Origin: Candidatus Doudnabacteria bacterium
GTDB lineage: Bacteria > Patescibacteriota > Dojkabacteria > J137 > JAEUSD01
Reading direction: 5' to 3'
DNA: 48,284 bases
Assembly: GCA_016788825.1 (NCBI GenBank)
Contig: JAEUSD010000009.1
Span: 1 to 48,284, forward strand
The first letter of the stretch is position 1. Each line of letters begins with the position of its first letter. The notes under the pieces are model-generated. The model was given only the letters and a program-made list of their open reading frames with translations, was not told the origin of the DNA and made no database searches. Positions 29,081 to 36,830 of this stretch are shown piece after piece. The position numbers and the translations under genes are program-made.

Positions 29081-30424
29081 TTCCCTAGCCAACATCAACA
29101 CCACCAAATTGATATACATGTAATTCCAAGACACACGGTTGAACATGCAGAAAGTTAAAAGTAACAAACACATGTACATCAAAGTTCGTGGGAAAGTAAT
29201 TGGCTTGCGAATAAACAGCAAAAAGACTGCTGCACAGCTAGCAACCAACAGTGGGATAGCAAACCTCGTCAGACCAAGTAAATTCAAAATAGGAGTCAGA
29301 TACATCGGGTATACCCCAGCTACTTGGTCGTAAGAGCTGGCATTCCCATAGATTCCAAATACATTATGCATGTATCCGCTGAAATTCGGCAAGGCAAACA
29401 GCGCTATTAGCACTCCACCAATTGCCACCGCGCCCAAAAGATAAGTTGCGGCAGTCTTAGACCCCCATTTTTTGATCAGGTAAATCCCCAGAAATGGGGT
29501 GAATACCCAACTCCAAACCTGTGTGGCGATCCCAATTCCCCAAGTTATCATCCACCATTTTCTATAGTTTCTTACAAGCAGCAATAAGCTCAAGGCAAGC
29601 ACAAACCAGTAGGAAGGTTCGTACAAGTCGTGACGGAGCAACCGATAAGGGAAAAGTAGCCACGCTACCAGGAGAATGCAGGTGAAGAGAAATTTCGAAT
29701 CCAGCTTGAGAGAATTTGTATTGGGGTAGATCCCTTTAAATAAAACTGCAGCAACTCCTAGGTGAAACAATAAAGACATAAACCGAATGTCGATATTCAA
29801 AAGGTAAGCCGGCAAAAAACTTAGTGCGCTGAGTGGCTGACGCACGGCTGCCTGCCATACACCATTGTCAAGCAAATAAACTTGATAGATGCTCTGTCCC
29901 TGTATAAACGATTCTATTTGCTTAAGAATGGCAGGCAACAGGTCCGAGATTTTGGCTGTAATCGGGAAATATATTATCGGCAAAAGGCTAATCAAAATAG
30001 TACTGACGGCCAAACTACCAAGTATAAGCTTGGGCTTGCGAGAGAATAAGGCTATGCTAAAAACAAGGAGAGAGACGAGCCCGACACCTAGCATAACCCA
30101 ATCATTCCAAGTATTTATGCCAGGAAAATACGTGCTAGTGAGTCGCATCAACACTAGACCGAGGACGATGCTCACGCTGAACAATGTGACTAGCAGTGTA
30201 GTCAGAACCTTAGGTGAAATACTCTGTGGCCGGGAAGTTCCCTTGAAATACCAGATGACAACTCCGTACAAGAAGACTACGGATAGCAACGTATAAATAG
30301 CGATAACAATCGGCGAGACTCCATTATTGAAAGGGAAATTGCTGTCTCGCCTAAAAGTTAAAAACAGTGTAAGTAAAACGATTGGTAGAAAAGACGCAGT
30401 CGCAAGAGGTGTTAAGTACTTCAT
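29072..30424 (-). CDS. Polytopic membrane protein, GT-C/GT87-like
   Basis: This 450-residue protein has about ten to twelve transmembrane helices and a re-entrant-looking region YRLLRHDLYEPSYWF. This layout resembles GT-C membrane mannosyltransferases (GT87/DUF2029), but the canonical acidic motif in the first loop is not clear (only TWNDW in a later loop). An export or polymerase role is an alternative. Its start overlaps the GT4 stop by 4 nt, making it the last gene of the galE operon. Confidence 0.65.
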   Translation of the reverse strand: MKYLTPLATASFLPIVLLTLFLTFRRDSNFPFNNGVSPIVIAIYTLLSVVFLYGVVIWYFKGTSRPQSISPKVLTTLLVTLFSVSIVLGLVLMRLTSTYFPGINTWNDWVMLGVGLVSLLVFSIALFSRKPKLILGSLAVSTILISLLPIIYFPITAKISDLLPAILKQIESFIQGQSIYQVYLLDNGVWQAAVRQPLSALSFLPAYLLNIDIRFMSLLFHLGVAAVLFKGIYPNTNSLKLDSKFLFTCILLVAWLLFPYRLLRHDLYEPSYWFVLALSLLLLVRNYRKWWMITWGIGIATQVWSWVFTPFLGIYLIKKWGSKTAATYLLGAVAIGGVLIALFALPNFSGYMHNVFGIYGNASSYDQVAGVYPMYLTPILNLLGLTRFAIPLLVASCAAVFLLFIRKPITFPRTLMYMCLLLLTFCMFNRVSWNYMYINLVVLMLARELE

Positions 30425-31497
30425 AGTTGGTTAATTAAAGTCTTAGCACAGTTGGCCCAGTTAAATTTCTTTATCAGTTTATTATTTCCAAAACTTGTAT
30501 TTAACTGAGACAAGTTCGTCAATCCTTGAGCGATACTCTGCACATCTTGAGAATCAACGAATATAGCATCATTCGAAGTGAGAATTTCGTGAAAAACAGG
30601 GATATCGGATACTAGAACTGGGATTCCGCGATAGGCAGCATTTAATGGCGGAATCCCAAACCCTTCGTAAATACTGGCATAGAGAAACCCTTGGCTAGCA
30701 TCGGTAAGTGCTGCTAACTCAAAATCTGGAAGATAATCTAGAAATTTAACTTTATCTTGTATTTGCAGCTTCTCAACTTCGGCAAATACTTCGGCATATT
30801 TCCAACCTTTTTTGCCTACAATCACGTAATTGAAATCTGGGTGGGATTTGGCGAATTCTCCAAATCCCTTGATCATATTTACATAGTTTTTACGCGGCTG
30901 GATTGTACTTACAGACAAAAAGAATTTTTCAGGCAATTGATACTTACTTCGGATTTCAGCTCTTTCAGTTTCAGAAGTTTGAGGGGATAAAGCCCAATCA
31001 TTAACAGATAGCGGAATTACGCCTATTTCTTTTTTGTACCATGGGAATTTTTGTTTGATCTCATCGGCTACTGCCTGGGAGATTGCAACAACCTTCCATG
31101 CGCGCAAAAGTGCGACCCAAAGGGTCAAAGTAAACATTATACGATGCTTGATTGTGACTGTTTCTGGGAGGACCATGGGTGATAAATCTGGCACTATTTG
31201 GATGGTCCTAGGAAACAAGGCCGCGGCGGTGAAGGTCCAAGTAGAGATAAAGACATCAACGCCGCGGCCACGCATATCTCTACTCGCTTTGAAATACCAT
31301 CGTAAGCCAGAAAAAAGACCCTTAGGCTTCGCAATCCGTACCCACCCTTCTGGGGTTTCACCGAGATATTTATCTGTGGTGTACGGGATCAATTCATGTT
31401 CAGGAAAAGCCTTAAATCCCTGGATTATCCCTTCGGTCATGAAGTCTAATCCTGTCTTAGCTCCTGTTAAATTACTGGCATCAATTGCGATTCTCAT
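30421..31497 (-). CDS. Glycosyltransferase family 4
   Basis: The 358-residue GT4 protein starts MRIAIDASNLTGAKTGLD. It shows VVAISQAVADEIK, FFLSVSTIQPRKNY and the donor-binding pattern FLYASIYEGFGIPPLNAA with the conserved glutamates. This resembles mannosyltransferase B/WbdA-like enzymes of O-antigen clusters. Its 5' end overlaps the upstream GT2 by 17 nt. A pair of interleaved inverted repeats (31219-31284) and a quasi-palindrome (30843-30868) lie inside it. Confidence 0.9.
   Translation of the reverse strand: MRIAIDASNLTGAKTGLDFMTEGIIQGFKAFPEHELIPYTTDKYLGETPEGWVRIAKPKGLFSGLRWYFKASRDMRGRGVDVFISTWTFTAAALFPRTIQIVPDLSPMVLPETVTIKHRIMFTLTLWVALLRAWKVVAISQAVADEIKQKFPWYKKEIGVIPLSVNDWALSPQTSETERAEIRSKYQLPEKFFLSVSTIQPRKNYVNMIKGFGEFAKSHPDFNYVIVGKKGWKYAEVFAEVEKLQIQDKVKFLDYLPDFELAALTDASQGFLYASIYEGFGIPPLNAAYRGIPVLVSDIPVFHEILTSNDAIFVDSQDVQSIAQGLTNLSQLNTSFGNNKLIKKFNWANCAKTLINQL
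30843..30868. repeat. 26-bp quasi-palindrome inside GT4 CDS
   Basis: GGGATTTGG (30843-30851) and CCAAATCCC (30860-30868) flank cGAATTCt, so 12 of 13 symmetric positions pair. Confidence 0.7.
31219..31284. repeat. Two interleaved 10-bp inverted repeats (pseudoknot-like order)
   Basis: GGCCGCGGCG (31219-31228) pairs with CGCCGCGGCC (31260-31269). AGTAGAGATA (31240-31249) pairs with TATCTCTACT (31275-31284). The order is A-B-A'-B', all inside the GT4 gene. Confidence 0.75.
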
Positions 31498-32452
31498 GTT
31501 TGGGGAATATCTGAGCTTGTTTGGCTACAACTTTGTCTTTGATTCTGGCAAAATACCAAGGTGCAAAAAGGTGCATAAACGCATATTGTAGCTTTTCAGA
31601 AAGTCGTAGTAACACTCTACTGATCTTGCCTAAAATAAACATCTCGTTTGTGAATATAGCCTTAGCTTCAAGCGGAATATGCTTTGCATGCTGGGCAATA
31701 GCAGCAAAAGACTCTAGGTGGACATCCGCCCTGTTTAACCGTGTTTTCGTCTGGTCATGTAAGCGGGTGGCACTCAGCACCTCTGGTACAAATCTGAACT
31801 TATACCCGCGGTGGAAAAGTCTCAACCACAATTCATAGTCAAAAGAGTTTCTAATCGCTTCGTTGAAGCCGCCTTCTTTATCCAAAACCTCTTTCTTCAC
31901 AAACGCAGAAGGCTGGCTGATCACACAATTTACGTATAGCGACTTTTTGGCAATATCTTGTGGCGGATACATACCAACGACTTCGCTTTTCTCATCGATA
32001 TACAATGAGTTTCCGTAGATTACATCGGCCTCAGGATATTTCTCGAAGTATTCCAAAATGTTATCTAGGGCATGTCTGTAGTAAATATCATCCGTGTTTA
32101 AATAAGCAAAGACATGCCCTTTAGCCATCGCCAATCCTTTGTTTATTCCATCAGCCGTTCCATTATCTTTCTCACGGACCCACCGCACACTCACGCCTTT
32201 GCACTGGATAACACTACCTTCGCCTTGAGGAGAAAAGAACTCCAACCCTTCTCTACTTTCGACACGAGAATCAACCTTTAATTTCTCGATCACCTTCTCG
32301 ATCTCCTCACTCGTATTATCATCAGACAGCGCGTCTACGATGATATAGTCCAACCAGAAGTCACCCTCCTGGGAAATCACCGAATGCAGGGTCTCAGCAA
32401 TGTATTTGCCCTGGTTATATGTCGAACTTACAATACTGATTATTTTGTCCAT
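31481..32452 (-). CDS. GT2 glycosyltransferase
   Basis: The 323-residue GT-A protein starts ISIVSSTYNQGKYI. It has YIIVDALSDD, an insert of about 45 residues before VRWVREKDNGTADGINKG, and the metal motif YLNTDDIYY. Its closest relative in the window is the GT2 at 40399-41322, which has the same insert and a LNSDDYY motif; they appear to be paralogues with different acceptors. It lies 4 nt after galE in the same operon. Confidence 0.88.
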   Translation of the reverse strand: MDKIISIVSSTYNQGKYIAETLHSVISQEGDFWLDYIIVDALSDDNTSEEIEKVIEKLKVDSRVESREGLEFFSPQGEGSVIQCKGVSVRWVREKDNGTADGINKGLAMAKGHVFAYLNTDDIYYRHALDNILEYFEKYPEADVIYGNSLYIDEKSEVVGMYPPQDIAKKSLYVNCVISQPSAFVKKEVLDKEGGFNEAIRNSFDYELWLRLFHRGYKFRFVPEVLSATRLHDQTKTRLNRADVHLESFAAIAQHAKHIPLEAKAIFTNEMFILGKISRVLLRLSEKLQYAFMHLFAPWYFARIKDKVVAKQAQIFPKHENRN

Positions 32453-32456
32453 AGTT

Positions 32457-33449
32457 TTATTTCGTTATATTTTGATACCACTTCCAAGCGGACACAAGCA
32501 TATCTTCAAGAGATTTTTCAACCTGCCAACCTAAAAGCTCTTGTGCCTTCTTGTTGCTGGCTATCGATCTTACTACATCTCCTGGACGTCTATCTCCATA
32601 AGCATATTTCAGATCTCCCCCAGAAATTTTAATAAATGTATCAAATACCTGCTTGATTGTGTATCCATTTTGAGAACCTAAGTTGATGACCTCAAAGTTA
32701 TTATGCATGCTATCCAGTTTCTCCAGACCCAGCCTGTGAGCAGATACTAAATCTAATACATGGACAAAGTCACGAATAGTGGTACCGTCAAGAGTGTCGT
32801 AATCCTTCCCCAATATCTTAAACTCTGTATCTCTTTTCCCAAGAGCTGTAAGCATAATATTAGGAATCAAGGCTTGCGATTTTAAGTCGGCATCACCAAT
32901 TTTTCCGTCAAGTTCATTCCCTGCAACATTGAAGTATCTAAAAGCAATCGCTTTTGTACCGGAAGCGAAGCACATATCAGCAATCGCTTGCTCTGCGAAG
33001 TACTTACTCTTCCCATAAGGAGAGGCAGGAGTGATTCTTGCCGTTTCATCTGTGGGAACCTCGACGTCATCTCCGTAAACTGCTGCTGTCGAAGAGAAAA
33101 TCAACCGCTTTATGCCTCTAGTCTGCATCCAAGTCAACAAACTAAATACACCCTGTGTATTGTTCTTATAGTACTTCAATGGATCAGTGACTGATTCGGG
33201 AACTAATTTGAATGCAGCAAAGTGAACTACTCCATCGATATTCCCCACCACCTTTTCTAGATCATACAGGACATCACCTTCGATAAACTCAAGCTTCTTT
33301 CCGATCAGTGATTCGAGCCGCTTAATCTGCTGCAGAGAAGATTTAGATAAGTTATCCAGCACTACGACTTCGTAGTTATTCTTCACTAACTCTAAAACCA
33401 TATGGGAACCGATATACCCAGCTCCACCAGTAATAAGTATCCTTGCCAT
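32457..33449 (-). CDS. galE: UDP-glucose 4-epimerase
   Basis: From ATG 33449 the product has 330 residues with the extended SDR pattern: GGAGYIGSH at the NAD site, SSTAAVYGD with the catalytic serine region, and YGKSK. It also has [13 protein letters not shown] and a C-terminal RRPGDVV typical of GalE. It interconverts UDP-glucose and UDP-galactose (or the N-acetyl forms) for glycan assembly. A TATAAT lies exactly 6 nt upstream of the ATG. It leads the operon galE-GT2-GT4-membrane protein and is divergent from gmd. Confidence 0.94.
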   Translation of the reverse strand: MARILITGGAGYIGSHMVLELVKNNYEVVVLDNLSKSSLQQIKRLESLIGKKLEFIEGDVLYDLEKVVGNIDGVVHFAAFKLVPESVTDPLKYYKNNTQGVFSLLTWMQTRGIKRLIFSSTAAVYGDDVEVPTDETARITPASPYGKSKYFAEQAIADMCFASGTKAIAFRYFNVAGNELDGKIGDADLKSQALIPNIMLTALGKRDTEFKILGKDYDTLDGTTIRDFVHVLDLVSAHRLGLEKLDSMHNNFEVINLGSQNGYTIKQVFDTFIKISGGDLKYAYGDRRPGDVVRSIASNKKAQELLGWQVEKSLEDMLVSAWKWYQNITK

Positions 33450-33455
33450 ACAATG

Positions 33456-33461
33456 ATTATA
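33456..33461 (-). promoter_or_regulatory. -10 element of galE operon, leaderless
   Basis: TATAAT lies 6 nt before the galE ATG. The divergent gmd promoter lies about 70 bp away, so both operons share one control region. Confidence 0.6.
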
Positions 33462-33526
33462 ATCTATAAACAAACTTCGTCATACCCATTATGTGTGCGT
33501 CCTCGCATTATCTCAAGGTATTCTGG

Positions 33527-33532
33527 TACAAT
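33527..33532 (+). promoter_or_regulatory. Probable -10 element of gmd operon
   Basis: TACAAT lies 28 nt upstream of the gmd ATG (33561), giving a leader of about 20 nt. No strong -35 box. Confidence 0.35.
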
Positions 33533-33560
33533 CTTACACATCTTTAAAATTAAAACTACT

Positions 33561-34604
33561 ATGAAAAAAGCACTCATCACCGGGATCACTGGTCAAGACG
33601 GTTCATACCTTACAGAGTTACTACTTGAAAAGGGTTACGAAGTGCACGGTATTGTCCGTCGCTCTTCTAACTTCAATACTGACCGGATCGATGAGGTGTA
33701 TCGGGACCCGCACGAGAAACCAAACATGCTGCTGCACTTCGGGGATCTTACTGATTCTTCCGTCATAGACAAACTAGTTCGCGAGATAAAGCCTGACGAA
33801 GTATACAACCTAGGTGCTCAGAGCCATGTAAAAGTAAGTTTTGAGATTCCTGAGTACACCGCAAACACAGTAGGAATTGGAACTTTGCGTGTATTAGAGG
33901 CTATTCGCAACTATGCCCCAGAGGCCAGGTTCTACCAAGCATCTTCTAGCGAAATGTTCGGAAAAGTTTTAGAGACTCCTCAGAAAGAAACAACTCCATT
34001 CTACCCCCGTTCACCTTATGGTGTGGCAAAGGTATTTGGTTACTGGATCACTGTAAACTATCGGGAGAGTTACGATATGCATACAAGTAACGGAATACTG
34101 TTTAACCACGAGTCTCCTCGCCGTGGTCGGACGTTTGTAACCAGAAAAATCACCCGTGACTTGGCTTTGGTTAAACTGGGGAAACGGGAAGCGTTATATC
34201 TAGGCAATCTTGATTCTAAGCGGGATTGGGGACATGCTAAAGACTACGTAGAAGCTATGTGGTTGATGCTGCAACAAGATAAAGGCGACGACTACGTCGT
34301 CGCCACAGGAGAAATGCACTCTGTGCGCGAGTGCGTTGAATTCGCCTGCAAGGAACTTGAGTTTGACCTGGAATGGGAAGGCGAGGGAGTAAACGAGGTT
34401 GGTATTGATAAGAAATCTGGCAAAGAAATTGTTAAAGTGGACCCCAAATACTTCCGCCCAGCAGAGGTTGACCTACTGCTTGGAGATTCAACAAAAGCAA
34501 GAACTAAACTGAACTGGCAACCTAAGTATACATTCGAAAGTCTAATCCGCGAAATGGTAAAGTTTGACCTTGAGAACGAACAAACTCATAAGTACAACTA
34601 CTAG
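33561..34604 (+). CDS. gmd: GDP-mannose 4,6-dehydratase
   Basis: From ATG 33561 the product has 347 residues: [11 protein letters not shown] at the NADP site, the Gmd-specific [21 protein letters not shown], and [12 protein letters not shown]. It also has FNHESPRRG and [14 protein letters not shown]. It converts GDP-D-mannose to GDP-4-keto-6-deoxymannose, the first step to GDP-L-fucose, and the next gene encodes the second step. The frame extends upstream to 33402 but overlaps the divergent galE. A 9-bp hairpin lies at 34284-34304. Confidence 0.97.
   Translation: MKKALITGITGQDGSYLTELLLEKGYEVHGIVRRSSNFNTDRIDEVYRDPHEKPNMLLHFGDLTDSSVIDKLVREIKPDEVYNLGAQSHVKVSFEIPEYTANTVGIGTLRVLEAIRNYAPEARFYQASSSEMFGKVLETPQKETTPFYPRSPYGVAKVFGYWITVNYRESYDMHTSNGILFNHESPRRGRTFVTRKITRDLALVKLGKREALYLGNLDSKRDWGHAKDYVEAMWLMLQQDKGDDYVVATGEMHSVRECVEFACKELEFDLEWEGEGVNEVGIDKKSGKEIVKVDPKYFRPAEVDLLLGDSTKARTKLNWQPKYTFESLIREMVKFDLENEQTHKYNY
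34284..34304. repeat. Perfect hairpin inside gmd, 9-bp stem, 3-nt loop
   Basis: GGCGACGAC, loop TAC, GTCGTCGCC. The loop and outer bases match the hairpin at 43227-43249. Confidence 0.85.
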
Positions 34605-34620
34605 TTCTTAAAAAGTTACT

Positions 34621-35565
34621 ATGAACAAAGATGCCAAAATCTATATCTCAGGTGCACGCGGACTTGTTGGTAGGGCTTTAGTCAAAAGGCTCCAAGATGA
34701 AGGGTTTACCAACCTCATTACCCCTACTCATACCGAGTTGGAATTACTTGATCAAAGGGCAGTACATGACTTCTTTGCCAAAGAACAACCAGAGTATGTT
34801 TTTCATCTTGCTGCGAAAGTGGGTGGGATCATGGGGAATAAAACTTTTCCAGCCGACTTCACATATGAAAACACCGTAATGAATTCAAATGTAATTCACG
34901 CGGCACATGAGAATAAAGTTAAAAAGCTTCTCAACTTCGGCAGTATCTGCATCTATCCTGTAAAAGCTCCTATACCTGTCAAAGAAGAATACCTACTTAC
35001 GGGACCATTGGAATACACAAACGAAGGATACGCGCTATCCAAGATCACCAGTTTGATGATGTGCAAGAAATACAAGGAGCAATATGGGGATAATTTCATT
35101 TCTGTGATGCCTGCAAACCTTTATGGGCCAGGGGATAACTTCAATCCGCAATACGCACATGTAACTCCGATGTTGATGGGAAGGTTCCATGAAGCCAAGT
35201 TGGCTAACGCAAAAGATGTAGTGGTATGGGGAACTGGAAAACCAACTAGGGATTTCCTTTTCTCTGAAGACCTGGCTGACGGCCTCATTTTCTTGATGAG
35301 TAACTACGACGGACTCGAGCATATCAATATCGGACCAGGAGAAGAGACTTCTATCCTAGAACTTGCTACCATACTAAAAGAAGTCATCGGGTTTGAAGGT
35401 GAGCTGGCTTGGGACACTACAAAACCAGATGGAACCCCACGCAGATATTTGGACACCACAAAAATAAACAGCTTGGGATGGAAAGTAAAAACGCCGTTGA
35501 AAGAGGGTCTGACTAAAATGTATAAATGGTATGTCGAAAACCAAGACACTATCCGCAAAAATTAG
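34621..35565 (+). CDS. fcl: GDP-L-fucose synthase
   Basis: The 314-residue SDR protein has ISGARGLVGRAL, HLAAKVGGIMGN, the catalytic region FGSICIYP and the Y-x3-K pair in NEGYALSK. It also has the GDP-sugar motif NLYGPGDNFNP followed by HVTPMLMGRFHEA. It epimerises and reduces the Gmd product to GDP-L-fucose. The second serine of the usual GSSCIYP is Ile, but the catalytic serine, tyrosine, lysine, cysteine and histidine positions are kept. It lies 16 nt after gmd. Confidence 0.95.
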   Translation: MNKDAKIYISGARGLVGRALVKRLQDEGFTNLITPTHTELELLDQRAVHDFFAKEQPEYVFHLAAKVGGIMGNKTFPADFTYENTVMNSNVIHAAHENKVKKLLNFGSICIYPVKAPIPVKEEYLLTGPLEYTNEGYALSKITSLMMCKKYKEQYGDNFISVMPANLYGPGDNFNPQYAHVTPMLMGRFHEAKLANAKDVVVWGTGKPTRDFLFSEDLADGLIFLMSNYDGLEHINIGPGEETSILELATILKEVIGFEGELAWDTTKPDGTPRRYLDTTKINSLGWKVKTPLKEGLTKMYKWYVENQDTIRKN

Positions 35566-35572
35566 CTTTTTA

Positions 35573-35578
35573 TATACT
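35573..35578 (+). promoter_or_regulatory. Possible internal -10 element, leaderless
   Basis: TATACT lies 5 nt upstream of the ATG at 35584, in the short gap after fcl. It could provide a second, leaderless transcript for the polyprenyl-phosphate GT genes. Confidence 0.4.
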
Positions 35579-35583
35579 AGCCG

Positions 35584-36507
35584 ATGGCCGATTTCAAAGT
35601 CTCTATAATTTTGCCTGCCCACAATGAAGCTGATAATATTCCAATCGTGTCTGAAGAGCTAAAGAAGGTATTGAGTGCTTATCATAGCTACGAGATCATC
35701 TTTGTGGACGATGGGAGTAAAGATACTTCGCGGGAAGTATTGAAGAATTTGGCTAAGAATGACTCGCATATAAAATTTATCTCCTTTTCACGTAATTTTG
35801 GCCATCAGAACGCGCTTCGCGCGGGACTAGACCATGCTACAGGAGATTGTGTAATCTGCATGGATGCAGATATGCAACAGCCACCGACACTGCTTCCCGA
35901 GATGATTTCGTTATGGCAACAAGGCTACGAGATTGTGTATACCTTGCGGGATGCCAATGAAAAAGTGTCGTTCTTTAAAAGATTCACTTCCAGTTTCTTC
36001 TATTGGCTGATAAATACATTGTCAGATATTCACTTGGAGACTGGGGCTGCCGATTTCCGCTTGATGGATAAGAAGGTAGTGGCGGCCCTCAGACAGTATA
36101 AGGAAGTTGCCGTGTTCTACAGAGGAATTATTGCCACTATGGGATTTAAAAAGATTGCAGTTCATTACACTGCCAAGCCCCGGCTACACGGCAAGACTAA
36201 GTATTCTCTACGTAAGATGTTAAACCTATCGATCAGTGGAATTACTGGCTTTAGTACCCTTCCTTTACATTTATCTACCATGCTGGGGGTTGTCATCTCG
36301 GGTTTTGCCTTCTTGTACGCAGCTTATGCCGTTGTTGTAAGGCTTACGGGCAACTCGGTCGAAGGTTGGTCTTCTCTATTATTCGGAATTTTCTTCTTGG
36401 GTGGCGTGCAACTGTTGATGATTGGAATATTGGGAGAGTATATTGGTAAACTATTCTTTGAAGTTAAGCAACGCCCCAACTACATTATTTCTGAAAAAAA
36501 CATCTGA
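35584..36507 (+). CDS. GT2 polyprenyl-phosphate glycosyltransferase (GtrB-like)
   Basis: The 307-residue protein has an N-terminal GT-A domain (SIILPAHNEADN, VDDGSKD, CMDADMQQPP, ETGAADFRLMD). Two C-terminal transmembrane helices follow (about 232-258 and 268-292), the layout of GtrB/undecaprenyl-phosphate glucosyl- or aminosugar transferases. It attaches a sugar to the lipid carrier on the cytoplasmic face. Its stop codon overlaps the next ATG, which encodes a putative flippase, so loading and flipping are coupled. Confidence 0.9.
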   Translation: MADFKVSIILPAHNEADNIPIVSEELKKVLSAYHSYEIIFVDDGSKDTSREVLKNLAKNDSHIKFISFSRNFGHQNALRAGLDHATGDCVICMDADMQQPPTLLPEMISLWQQGYEIVYTLRDANEKVSFFKRFTSSFFYWLINTLSDIHLETGAADFRLMDKKVVAALRQYKEVAVFYRGIIATMGFKKIAVHYTAKPRLHGKTKYSLRKMLNLSISGITGFSTLPLHLSTMLGVVISGFAFLYAAYAVVVRLTGNSVEGWSSLLFGIFFLGGVQLLMIGILGEYIGKLFFEVKQRPNYIISEKNI

Positions 36508-36830
36508 TGCAGTATGCGCTCCTATTTATCCCAGTTGTATTCTCTGCTGGTGCTCAGATTTTAGTTAAGTGGGCAGCACAGTTTGAAATAAAAACGGTCA
36601 ATTGGTTCATCTTCATTGGACTCAGTATGGCTTCGTACGTGGCCGCTTTTGTCCTCTACTCCTTTACCGTTCGACAATTCCCGATAAACATTGCCAGCCC
36701 TGTAAATACAATTGCAGTGATGGTAATCGTATTCCTAGCTGGGTACCTGATGGGCGAAGCTGTGAGCGCACGCCAGTTGCTGGGAATTGTATTTGGGCTG
36801 ATAGCGATCGTACTTATTGTGATTAAATAA
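36507..36830 (+). CDS. SMR/EamA-type small membrane carrier (ArnE/F-like)
   Basis: The 107-residue protein has four transmembrane helices of the small multidrug resistance type: FSAGAQILVKWAA with the conserved lysine in helix 1, and SPVNTIAVMVIVFLAGYLMGE in the third. In glycan operons such proteins act as flippase subunits for undecaprenyl-phosphate aminosugars. The overlap with the GtrB-like gene and with the GT-C-like gene on either side supports this. Acting as a drug exporter is less likely here. Confidence 0.85.
   Translation: MQYALLFIPVVFSAGAQILVKWAAQFEIKTVNWFIFIGLSMASYVAAFVLYSFTVRQFPINIASPVNTIAVMVIVFLAGYLMGEAVSARQLLGIVFGLIAIVLIVIK

Noticed and set aside
30001-30296. Plus-strand ORFs opposite the membrane protein and GT genes
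   Set aside because: They are reverse-strand shadows of clear multi-helix or GT coding regions.
33402-33560. N-terminal extension of gmd by 53 residues
   Set aside because: It overlaps the divergent galE gene and the shared promoter region, and the family start [11 protein letters not shown] lies at 33561.
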